The notes under the pieces were generated by a model, which had not been told where the DNA came from, did not search any database, and saw nothing but the letters and a program-made list of their open reading frames with translations. The position numbers were made by a program, and so were the translations under genes. This document shows, in pieces, positions 7,839 to 14,460 of a stretch of DNA of 16,363 nucleotides; the first letter of the stretch is position 1, and each line of letters opens with the position of its first letter. Source of the stretch: an uncultured Eubacterium sp. (GTDB taxonomy: Bacteria; Bacillota_A; Clostridia; Lachnospirales; Lachnospiraceae); assembly GCA_947653505.1 (NCBI GenBank), contig CANTHI010000019.1, positions 1-16,363 on the forward strand, read 5' to 3'.

Positions 7839-8105
7839 TCAAAATTGTTTTTCTTTCTGCCCATTTTCCCAGCATTGTGATAAACTTCTTTCACTGACTG
7901 CATTTCCAGAACTAACCGAAGATATTTCATACATATACTCTGACTCTTCTGCGCCGGCCATATTCACAACACCGCTGACTGCGTAACTATGATCCGCTTC
8001 CAGCACAACATCCCCAACCTGAAAGGATGGCCTGCCGTAAACCGCATCTTCATAAAATTCCATGATCTCCCTTAAATCTGCGGATAAGATCCTCCTCATC
8101 AACAA
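7839..8105 (-). CDS. Short ORF of unknown function, start uncertain
   Basis: An open frame of 88 codons, entered immediately after a TAG and beginning with TTG TTG ATG. The peptide from about residue 15 on (MEFYEDAVYGRPSFQVGDVVLEAD... then SGVVNM...SERSLSQ) looks like a real small acidic protein, but I do not recognise a family. ATG 8063 (residue 15), with AAGGGAG just upstream, is an alternative start. It follows a truncated Rpn gene and a 38-codon ORF that overlaps its 5' end in another frame, so it may be the surviving part of a frameshifted or rearranged gene. The terminator at 7692-7730 lies about 110 bp downstream. Confidence 0.45.
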   Translation of the reverse strand: MLMRRILSADLREIMEFYEDAVYGRPSFQVGDVVLEADHSYAVSGVVNMAGAEESEYMYEISSVSSGNAVSERSLSQCWENGQKEKQF

Positions 8106-8166
8106 CTACCATATCACCCGCATCATCCCGACTACACGGCAATGGCACAAATAGCGGGTGCTTCAT
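8050..8166 (-). CDS. 38-codon ORF overlapping both neighbours
   Basis: The ATG at 8166 overlaps the Rpn stop as ATGA. The frame reads MKHPLFVPLP then CSRDDAGDMVVVDEEDL and stops at 8050, inside the next ORF. No ribosome site is visible, so translation would depend on coupling to the Rpn frame. The acidic, non-repetitive peptide could be a real small protein or the N-terminal part of a gene whose remainder lies in the next frame (7839-8105). Support is weak. Confidence 0.25.
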   Translation of the reverse strand: MKHPLFVPLPCSRDDAGDMVVVDEEDLIRRFKGDHGIL

Positions 8167-8600
8167 GTATGAGTATTTGCGAATTGCTGTACCAGGTATT
8201 CATCTTTTGAAACGCTTCGGTTTTCCGTTCCGGTTTTCCTCTTTTCTTCACGTCTGTGCGATTTTGCCGTTTCCGCCACCTGACGGGCCAGCTGCATAAA
8301 ATCATACAGACCGTTTTTCACGGGGACAGCATAATGGATCTCACTCTGGTTTTCGATCCCCAGAATACAGTATGCCCTGTTCCCGTCGGTCATAACCGTT
8401 TTCAGCACATCCCGGTACCTCTGCTCCGGTACGGCCGCATCCCCGCTCCCGTACGGTACGGCTATTTCCGTGGTATCCAGTTCCCTTAGGCGCTCCGGCT
8501 TTATCACCTGCCTGCCGTGGTACAGATACTGGTTGAACGCATCCGCAAACACAACTGGATTCCGCATATATTCTTTTGTTACCGTATCCTTTTTACCCAA
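8163..8600 (-). pseudogene. Truncated Rpn-family (PD-(D/E)XK transposase-like) protein
   Basis: A 145-residue product whose first ~138 residues (YMRNPVVFADAFNQYLYHG..., DTTEIAVPYG, YRDVLKTVMTDGNRAYCILGIENQSEIHYAVPVKNGLYD) match the N-terminal nuclease region of Rpn recombination-promoting nuclease/putative transposases common in Lachnospiraceae. Those proteins are usually about twice as long or more. Here, after SVSKDEYL, the sequence continues VQQFANTHT and stops, and no other frame downstream resumes the usual middle part, so the 3' portion seems deleted or replaced rather than frameshifted. The nuclease-core segment GIENQSEIHYAVPV is present, so residual activity is not excluded. The start is TTG with AAGGTG 5 nt before it. 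Rpn proteins are thought to nick DNA in RecA-independent recombination. Confidence 0.65.
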
Positions 8601-8657
8601 TTTATCACCTTCTTTCTTCCTGATTTGTTTTATTTACATACAGTTTGTAAAATATTC

Positions 8658-8689
8658 GTTCCGGAACAGATACTTCTTAATTTATTATA
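8658..8689 (-). promoter_or_regulatory. Possible Rpn promoter with 10-bp palindrome
   Basis: A TATAAT hexamer on the minus strand (8684-8689) is followed by the perfect palindrome GTTCCGGAAC (8658-8667), about where a transcript from it would begin. No good -35 hexamer lies 16-18 bp upstream, so the promoter call is weak. The palindrome could be an operator or chance. Confidence 0.25.
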
Positions 8690-8970
8690 ACATCTTCCTT
8701 CCCCCGTTTGTATCATTTTTTTCATGTCCATCCGGTTTGTACAGAATAACGGGTAGCAGTTCAGATAAGGTGTTACATTTTGTGAAATCAGATGCCGGTC
8801 TATACAGTTCTGCCTGATCCAGGTTAGGCACTTAAGAACATTTTCTTGCGCAAAATGGCAAAATTTTTTCTGTATTCCCAGATACCGGATGTGGATAACT
8901 GCCTGATCTTTCCGGGCTTACGTACGCTTTTTTATTCACATAGTCTGCCTCAAAAGCATGAGGGACAGCA
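8690..8970. other. Intergenic, no gene seen
   Basis: I find no convincing ORF, RNA gene or terminator here. The word CTGCCTGATC occurs twice (near 8810 and 8900) and a single DnaA-box-like TGTGGATAA lies at 8890-8898. Both are compatible with chance. Confidence 0.45.
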
Positions 8971-9037
8971 GTCCGCGCAGCCAAAAAATAACACTTTTAT
9001 GTAAATTGTCACATTTGCTCTTAAGTTCGCACCTATG
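8971..9037. repeat. 67-bp dispersed direct repeat, copy 2
   Basis: Gap-free match to 50-116 (58 of 67 identical, same orientation), about 8.9 kb away. In this copy the AATGTAACA/TGTTGCATT dyad is weakened by several changes. It lies 59 bp before the symmetric hairpin at 9096-9144, in the gap between the divergent Rpn and GH2 genes. Confidence 0.75.
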
Positions 9038-9095
9038 GGCTGCTGACCACATCGGGCATTTCTATGACCACTTAGGTAATAGCTATTGCAAAAAG

Positions 9096-9144
9096 AAAAA
9101 GGATTTTGTAGATTATGTATAAAATAATCAGCAAAGTCCTTTTT
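9096..9144. terminator. Long symmetric hairpin, bidirectional terminator-like
   Basis: The left arm (9096-9116, AAAAAGGATTTTGTAGATTAT) pairs with the right arm (9124-9144) over 21 bp, with three non-Watson-Crick positions and a 7-nt loop. An A-run precedes it and a T-run follows, so it would work as a terminator on either strand. No gene ends here: Rpn is transcribed leftward from 8600 and GH2 rightward from 9301. It may be the terminator of a lost gene, an insulator between the two loci, or part of the GH2 leader. Confidence 0.6.
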
Positions 9145-9300
9145 TATTTGTAATATATTTATTTGTAACTGATAAGTAATACCGTGACACCAGCAACAGG
9201 GATTTGAAAGCTTCTTTTTATATGCATTTTTTATATGAATATTCTGTATAAAATAAAAAGGATATGCTGAAAATAAACAGGAAAGGAGAGGTGCAATGGA
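9145..9300 (+). promoter_or_regulatory. AT-rich leader of the glycosidase operon
   Basis: An AT-rich stretch that must contain the promoter if the hairpin at 9096-9144 terminates. TATAAA (9247-9252) is a candidate -10 without a good -35. I saw no CcpA (cre) site matching its consensus. The ribosome site AAGGAG (9283-9288) is 7 nt from an ATG at 9296 that reads ATG GAA TGA, and 12 nt from the GH2 ATG at 9301, which overlaps that TGA. The GH2 start is thus preceded by a two-codon ORF. Confidence 0.4.
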
Positions 9301-11235
9301 ATGAGAAGAATCGTAAAGCTGATGGAAGACTGGCAGTTTACATATCAGGGCCAGAAAAAGCGTCTGATAGATCTGCCGCATACATGGAATGCTGTGGATG
9401 GGCAGGATGGAAACGATGATTATTTCCGCGGAACGTGTGTTTATGAAAAGACCGTTCCAAGACCGGATTTTTCGGATGAGGAGCAGGTGTATCTGCAGTT
9501 TCATGGTGTGAATGCCAGTGCAACGGTGATTTTCAATGGAATCACCGTTCTGACCCATGACAATGGATATTCGATGTTCCGGACGGATGTGACGGGGCTG
9601 CTCAAAGAGCAGAATATGCTGCGTGTGGAGGCTGACAACAGTAAAAATGGACATGTCTATCCGCAGGTTGCAGACTTTACGTTTTATGGCGGTATTTACC
9701 GGGATGTGGAGTTTCTGATCGTGAATAAGACACATTTTGATCTGGATTATTATGGGGGTCCAGGGATACAGGTGTCTGCGGACGTAAAGGGAACGACCGG
9801 ATTTGTAAAGGTACGCGCGTATACGAACAGGAGTGCCGCAGAGCTCAGGGACGCGGGGATGACAGTCTGCCTGTCGCTGACAGACGCACAGGGGGAGACG
9901 GCTGGGACGGCTGAAGGGGCGGACGTGGTAATGAAAGTGCCTGACGCGCATTTATGGAATGGGATAAAGGATCCTTATCTGTATCAGCTGACCGCGCAGA
10001 TCCGGCAGGGGGATGTGGTGCTGGACGAGATCGGGACATGCTGCGGGATCCGGACGTTTTCGGTGGATCCGGACAAAGGTTTTTTCTTAAACGGGGTTTC
10101 CTATCCTCTGCGTGGCGTATCCAGACATCAGGACTGGAAGGGGATCGGCAATGCCATTTCCCGCAGACAGATGGAAAAGGATATGGAGCTGATCCGGGAA
10201 GTCGGGGCGAATACGATCCGGCTGGCGCATTATCAGCATGATTCGTATTTTTATGATCTGTGCGACCGGTACGGAATGATCGTCTGGGCGGAGATTCCGT
10301 ATATTTCTGCGCATATGCCGCAGGGCAGGGCGAATACGGTTTTTCAGATGCGGGAGCTGATTGTACAAAACTACAATCATCCGTGCATCGTTACGTGGGG
10401 GATTTCCAATGAGATCACAATTTCACGGAAATATAAAAATGATATGCTTGACAACCATCATACTTTACAAGAACTTGTAAAAAAACTGGATCCGGACAGG
10501 CCTACGACGCTTGCCTGTTATGCGATGTGTCATCCGTTCCATCCGGTGTCGAAAATTACAGATCTGGTAGCCTGGAATCTGTATCTGGGGTGGTATGTGC
10601 CCGGGCTGTTTTTGAATGACCTGTTTATGAAGTTTTATCACTGGAAATATCCGAAGCGCTGTCTGGGGTATTCAGAGTATGGGGCGGAAGGGATGCCCAA
10701 TCTGCATAGTGCAAAGCCAAAACGGGGGGATCATTCGGAGGAATATCAGGCAAAATACCATGAGTATATGCTAAAGTGCTTTGCGCGTCATCCATTTTTA
10801 TGGTCCACTTATGTGTGGAATATGTTTGATTTTGCGGCAGACGCCAGAAATCAGGGCGGAGAGCCTGGCATGAATCATAAAGGGCTGGTCACGTTTGACC
10901 GCAGGATCAAAAAAGACAGCTTTTATATTTACAAAGCGTGGTGGAGTATGGAGCCGTTCGTGCATCTTTGCGGAAAACGCTATCAGTATCGCGCGGAAGA
11001 TATCACCGATGTGACTGTGTATTCGAATCAGGGACAGGTTTCTTTATACAATAACGGACAGCTGGTGGGGATGCAGAAAGGAAGGTATGCCTTTCACTTT
11101 AAGCTGCGGATGCATAAGGAAAATCATCTGGAAGCCACATCCGGCTCCCTGCATGATACGGCAGTCATTTTTAAGGCTACACAGCCGCGTCCGGAATACA
11201 GGGTGAAGAAGGGGAAGAGTCAGAATTGGGTATAG
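9301..11235 (+). CDS. Glycoside hydrolase family 2 (beta-galactosidase-like)
   Basis: A 644-residue GH2 enzyme, which hydrolyses beta-linked terminal sugars by a retaining mechanism. Domain order: N-terminal jelly-roll sugar-binding domain (about 5-150; LPHTWNAVDG, YFRGTCVYEK), immunoglobulin-like domain (about 160-258), TIM barrel from FFLNGVSYPLRGVSRHQDW (about 260-555), and a short C-terminal beta domain like DUF4982 (VYSNQGQVSLYNNGQLVG). The likely acid/base is E371 in GISNEI and the nucleophile E459 in GYSEYGAEG; both are intact. It is shorter than the ~1000-residue LacZ group and closer to compact GH2 enzymes with beta-galactosidase, glucuronidase or related specificities, which sequence alone does not resolve. 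There is no signal peptide, so it should act in the cytoplasm on sugar imported by the downstream symporter. First gene of the operon, 15 nt before GH3. Confidence 0.9.
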   Translation: MRRIVKLMEDWQFTYQGQKKRLIDLPHTWNAVDGQDGNDDYFRGTCVYEKTVPRPDFSDEEQVYLQFHGVNASATVIFNGITVLTHDNGYSMFRTDVTGLLKEQNMLRVEADNSKNGHVYPQVADFTFYGGIYRDVEFLIVNKTHFDLDYYGGPGIQVSADVKGTTGFVKVRAYTNRSAAELRDAGMTVCLSLTDAQGETAGTAEGADVVMKVPDAHLWNGIKDPYLYQLTAQIRQGDVVLDEIGTCCGIRTFSVDPDKGFFLNGVSYPLRGVSRHQDWKGIGNAISRRQMEKDMELIREVGANTIRLAHYQHDSYFYDLCDRYGMIVWAEIPYISAHMPQGRANTVFQMRELIVQNYNHPCIVTWGISNEITISRKYKNDMLDNHHTLQELVKKLDPDRPTTLACYAMCHPFHPVSKITDLVAWNLYLGWYVPGLFLNDLFMKFYHWKYPKRCLGYSEYGAEGMPNLHSAKPKRGDHSEEYQAKYHEYMLKCFARHPFLWSTYVWNMFDFAADARNQGGEPGMNHKGLVTFDRRIKKDSFYIYKAWWSMEPFVHLCGKRYQYRAEDITDVTVYSNQGQVSLYNNGQLVGMQKGRYAFHFKLRMHKENHLEATSGSLHDTAVIFKATQPRPEYRVKKGKSQNWV

Positions 11236-11250
11236 TAAGGAGAAGCAGCT

Positions 11251-14247
11251 ATGGGAAAAGATCTTGAACGAAAATCCAGAAAAAAAGAATACAAACGTGC
11301 CCGCAGAAAAGCTACCAGACCGTGGAAGGCGCTGACGATGATTACCGCGCCGGTTACGCTCATTCTGATCGTGGCGGCTGTGTTTTGTACGATTTTTGAT
11401 AATTCCATATCTATTTTTGTCGGCGGTACTTTTAACGACATCAAAAATAAAGACGAAAATGCGATTTATTACAAAATGGACTTTGATTCACAGGAGGAGA
11501 TGGTTCATTACGGCGAAGAGCTGTGCAAACGGGTAGAGGAAGAGGGCGCGGCGCTTCTGATGAATGAAAATCATGCGCTGCCGCTGGCGGAAGGCTCAAA
11601 GGTGAGCTGTTTTTCCAATTCTTCGGTCAATCCCGTCTATGGCGGGACTGGTTCAGGCAATATCGATGCCTCTACGGCAAATACGCTGAAAGGCTCGCTG
11701 GAAATCGCAGGATTTGAGGTGAATCAGACGCTTTGGGACTTTTATCTTGGGCTGGATGAGGAATATACGAGAAAGAAGGGTGGTACGATCGCGACAGCAT
11801 CTGCTACGGTATCTGAGTGCCCGTGGGAGCTGTATACGGATCCGGTAAAGGATTCGGTGGTTTCCTATGGGGATGCGGCGATTGTTGTATTTTCACGGAT
11901 CGGCGGGGAAGGCGCGGATCTGGATCACCAGAATGTGAATTATCTGGCGTTAGATGACAACGAACGGGAAATGATGAAAAATATAGCTGCGATGAAGGCA
12001 GGCGGTTCGGTCAGTAAGATTATTGTTCTCATTAATTCTGCCAATGCGCTGCAGGTGGATTTTCTGAAAGAGAATGAGTACGGTGTGGATGCCTGTCTGT
12101 GGATCGGAGATGTGGGGATTTCCGGTATTGATGCAGTTGGTGAGATACTGGCAGGAAAAGTGAATCCGTCGGGCAGTCTGGCAGATACGTACTGCTACAA
12201 CAACTATTCTGCACCGGCAATGGTCAATTCTGTGCCGGTTACGTACGAAGGCGCTGAGGAAAGCGACGTTCCGGAAAAGGCCAGAACGTATATGATTTAT
12301 CAGGAAGGTATTTACGCAGGGTATAAGTATTATGAGACGCGTTACGAAGACTTTGTAATGGAAAAAGGGAATGCGGGCGATTATGATTACAGCAGTGACG
12401 TCGCTTTTCCGTTCGGTTACGGACTGAGCTATACGGATTTTAAATACAGTGATCTGTCCGTGGACTTTCATAAAGATACGGATCAGTTTGAACTGTCTGT
12501 AACAGTCACTAATACCGGAGACACCTATGCCGGTAAGGAAACCGTGCAGGTCTATGTACAGTCACCGTACACGAAGTACGATGTAAAAAATAAGGTAGAA
12601 AAAGCATCCGTGGCGCTCTGTGGTTTTGGAAAAACAGCAATACTGGAGCCGGGTGGCAGCGAGACGCTCAGCATCTGTGTGGACAGACGGGATCTTGCGT
12701 CTTATGACGCTTATGGCTGTGAAACGTATATGCTGGATGCGGGAGATTATTATTTTACAGTTGCGACTGACGCGCACCAGGCCGTCAACAATATTCTGGC
12801 GGCAAAAGGCTACCGGGCAGCTGATGGACGGATGGATTCTGACGGAAATAAAAAGCTTGCGTACAAATGGAAAAATGCGAAACGGGATATGACTTCCTAT
12901 GCATCTTCGCTAAACGGGACGGCAATTACGAACCAGCTGTCTGATTCAGACATTAACCTGAGTGAGGATCTGGGCGGACAGACGATCACGTATCTGTCCC
13001 GCAGCGACTGGACAGGGACATTTCCAACCGGACCAGTAAAGCTGATGCTGACGGAGAAGCTGATTGCAAAGCTGCAGGATGTGCAATACGATGCAGCGGA
13101 TTACGAAGCATTGCAAGCTGAAATGCCTGTGCTGGAAGCGGATAACGGATTAAAGCTCGTTGATCTGATTGGTGTGCCTTTTGACGATCCAAAATGGGAT
13201 CAGTTGTTAGATCAGCTGTCTTTTGACGATATGGTATCCCTGATCGGGGATTCGTTCCACTGGACGATGCCAGCTGAGTCCGTGCAGGCTCCGGGAACCC
13301 GGGACGAGAACGGGCCGCAGGGACTGACAGCGTCTTTATTTAAGGCAGGAGAAGAAGAAGGAAAGACCGCTCTTGTGGCGACGGCGTTTACATCCGAGGA
13401 CGTGATGGCAGCGACTTTTAATACAGAGCTTTTGTATGAGGTCGGAAGAGTGATTGCGAATAACTGTATCGCGGCAGAGATTGCGTGCCTGTACGGACCG
13501 GGGAGCAACACACACAGAACGCCTTATGGCGGGCGCAATTTTGAATATTATTCCGAAGACGGGTTTCTTGCGGGAGAGATGGCAAAGCATGAAGTGCGGG
13601 CAATGACAGAACGGGGAATCTTCGTTGTATTAAAGCACTTTGCGCTGAATGACAGCGAGCAGGACCGGATCGGGCTTGGTGTATGGCTCAATGAACAGTC
13701 TGCCAGAGAGATTTATTTAAAAGCGTTTCAGGGTGCGGTCGAAGAAGCGGACGCAGGCCTGATGGTAGCGTATACACGCTGGGGTGCCATCTGGTCCGGA
13801 GGCAACCGCGGCCTGATGACCGGAATCGTAAGACAGGAATGGGGGAAACAGGGTCTGAATATTACGGATAACGTACTGACGACCTACGTGAATGGAGTGG
13901 ACGGCCTGATGGCAGGCGGAGTGTCAACATTTGACGCGATGCTTCCTTATGTAACCAGACAGCTTCCGAAGTACAAAAAAGATCCAGTGATCGTAACGGC
14001 GATGAAAGAAGCATGTCACCACAATCTGTATGCAATCGCAAATTCTGCCGGTATGAACGGAGTGGGACCGGATACAGTGATTCAAAAGAGAAATATAGCG
14101 ATCGTGACAGGATTATGGGCAGCATGTATCGGGATCGGAATGCTGTTTGTGATCTCTGCGGTGATGTGGTTTTTGAAAAAGCAGAAGTTTAAAAAGACGG
14201 ATTTGTATAAAAGCTATCTGGCATACAGGTCGGTAGATACGATCTGA
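11251..14247 (+). CDS. Membrane-anchored glycoside hydrolase family 3, reversed domain order
   Basis: A 998-residue GH3 enzyme (beta-glucosidase/xylosidase-like retaining hydrolase). A basic N-terminus (KSRKKEYKRARRKATR) precedes a membrane segment (about 29-49). Next comes the GH3 C-terminal alpha/beta domain (about 75-390; FSRIGGEGADLD, GEILAGKVNPSG, FPFGYGLSYTDF), then a fibronectin-III-like domain (about 395-510), and only then the TIM-barrel domain (about 645-925) with KHFALND (K795, H796) and nucleophile D873 in NITDNV. A second hydrophobic segment (about 949-972) and a basic tail (KKQKFKK) end it. Both termini are predicted inside, with the catalytic part outside. The reversed barrel/sandwich order is known for some GH3 enzymes of rumen and gut Clostridia. 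Where GH3 enzymes usually have DGPxG, this reads ENGPQG with N687, which may affect substrate binding. The ribosome site AAGGAG is 8 nt upstream. Specificity cannot be fixed. Confidence 0.9.
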   Translation: MGKDLERKSRKKEYKRARRKATRPWKALTMITAPVTLILIVAAVFCTIFDNSISIFVGGTFNDIKNKDENAIYYKMDFDSQEEMVHYGEELCKRVEEEGAALLMNENHALPLAEGSKVSCFSNSSVNPVYGGTGSGNIDASTANTLKGSLEIAGFEVNQTLWDFYLGLDEEYTRKKGGTIATASATVSECPWELYTDPVKDSVVSYGDAAIVVFSRIGGEGADLDHQNVNYLALDDNEREMMKNIAAMKAGGSVSKIIVLINSANALQVDFLKENEYGVDACLWIGDVGISGIDAVGEILAGKVNPSGSLADTYCYNNYSAPAMVNSVPVTYEGAEESDVPEKARTYMIYQEGIYAGYKYYETRYEDFVMEKGNAGDYDYSSDVAFPFGYGLSYTDFKYSDLSVDFHKDTDQFELSVTVTNTGDTYAGKETVQVYVQSPYTKYDVKNKVEKASVALCGFGKTAILEPGGSETLSICVDRRDLASYDAYGCETYMLDAGDYYFTVATDAHQAVNNILAAKGYRAADGRMDSDGNKKLAYKWKNAKRDMTSYASSLNGTAITNQLSDSDINLSEDLGGQTITYLSRSDWTGTFPTGPVKLMLTEKLIAKLQDVQYDAADYEALQAEMPVLEADNGLKLVDLIGVPFDDPKWDQLLDQLSFDDMVSLIGDSFHWTMPAESVQAPGTRDENGPQGLTASLFKAGEEEGKTALVATAFTSEDVMAATFNTELLYEVGRVIANNCIAAEIACLYGPGSNTHRTPYGGRNFEYYSEDGFLAGEMAKHEVRAMTERGIFVVLKHFALNDSEQDRIGLGVWLNEQSAREIYLKAFQGAVEEADAGLMVAYTRWGAIWSGGNRGLMTGIVRQEWGKQGLNITDNVLTTYVNGVDGLMAGGVSTFDAMLPYVTRQLPKYKKDPVIVTAMKEACHHNLYAIANSAGMNGVGPDTVIQKRNIAIVTGLWAACIGIGMLFVISAVMWFLKKQKFKKTDLYKSYLAYRSVDTI

Positions 14248-14460
14248 TTTAAAATGGCAGTATGCGGATTAATTTGATGGATGATTTTATTAAAAGATGA
14301 TATGTGAGAGTATTTTCTAAAGAGATAACAGTATTCCATGCAAATCAGATCAGGCAGGATATTTATGGGGTATCTGATGGGGGTAAAGAGAACGGAGACC
14401 GCGGTATCCGGCAGGGAGGGGTCCGGCCGGATGCCGCGGCACAGGAAAGGATAGACACAT
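14248..14460 (+). other. GH3-transporter intergenic segment
   Basis: 213 bp without a gene. The first half is AT-rich and could hold a secondary promoter (TTGATG followed by TGATAT), but the match is poor. There is no hairpin with a T-run, so readthrough from GH3 into the transporter gene is likely. The second half holds the GC-rich hairpin at 14399-14439. The transporter ribosome site AGGAAAGG (14443-14450) lies 10 nt before the ATG. Confidence 0.5.
14399..14439 (+). promoter_or_regulatory. Strong GC-rich hairpin before the transporter ribosome site
   Basis: CCGCGGTATCCGGC (14399-14412) pairs with GCCGGATGCCGCGG (14426-14439): 14 bp with one G-T pair, around a 13-nt loop containing GGGAGGGG. 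It has no T-run, and it ends 3 nt before the ribosome site of the symporter gene. In RNA it could stabilise or process the message between GH3 and transporter, or limit ribosome access. It might also be a palindromic repeat or protein site in DNA. Confidence 0.6.

Noticed and set aside
8890..8898. A DnaA-box-like TGTGGATAA
   Set aside because: It is a single 9-bp match with no cluster, no DNA-unwinding-type repeats and no dnaA/dnaN neighbours, so chance is the simplest explanation.
8806..8905. CTGCCTGATC occurring twice in the Rpn-GH2 gap
   Set aside because: The 10-bp words have no extended similarity around them and no symmetry, so they are within chance expectation for this window.
9201..9215. 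TTGAAAGCTTC as a possible CcpA (cre) site in the GH2 leader
   Set aside because: It lacks the central CG and the symmetric right half of the cre consensus.
8950..9951. A 333-codon open frame on the minus strand across the repeat, hairpin and start of GH2
   Set aside because: Most of it is antisense to the clearly coding GH2 gene, the peptide has no recognisable motif, and the open part over the 67-bp repeat shows substitutions spread over all codon positions.
11950..12471. A 173-codon minus-strand frame inside GH3
   Set aside because: It is fully antisense to conserved GH3 sequence, with no ribosome site and no motif.
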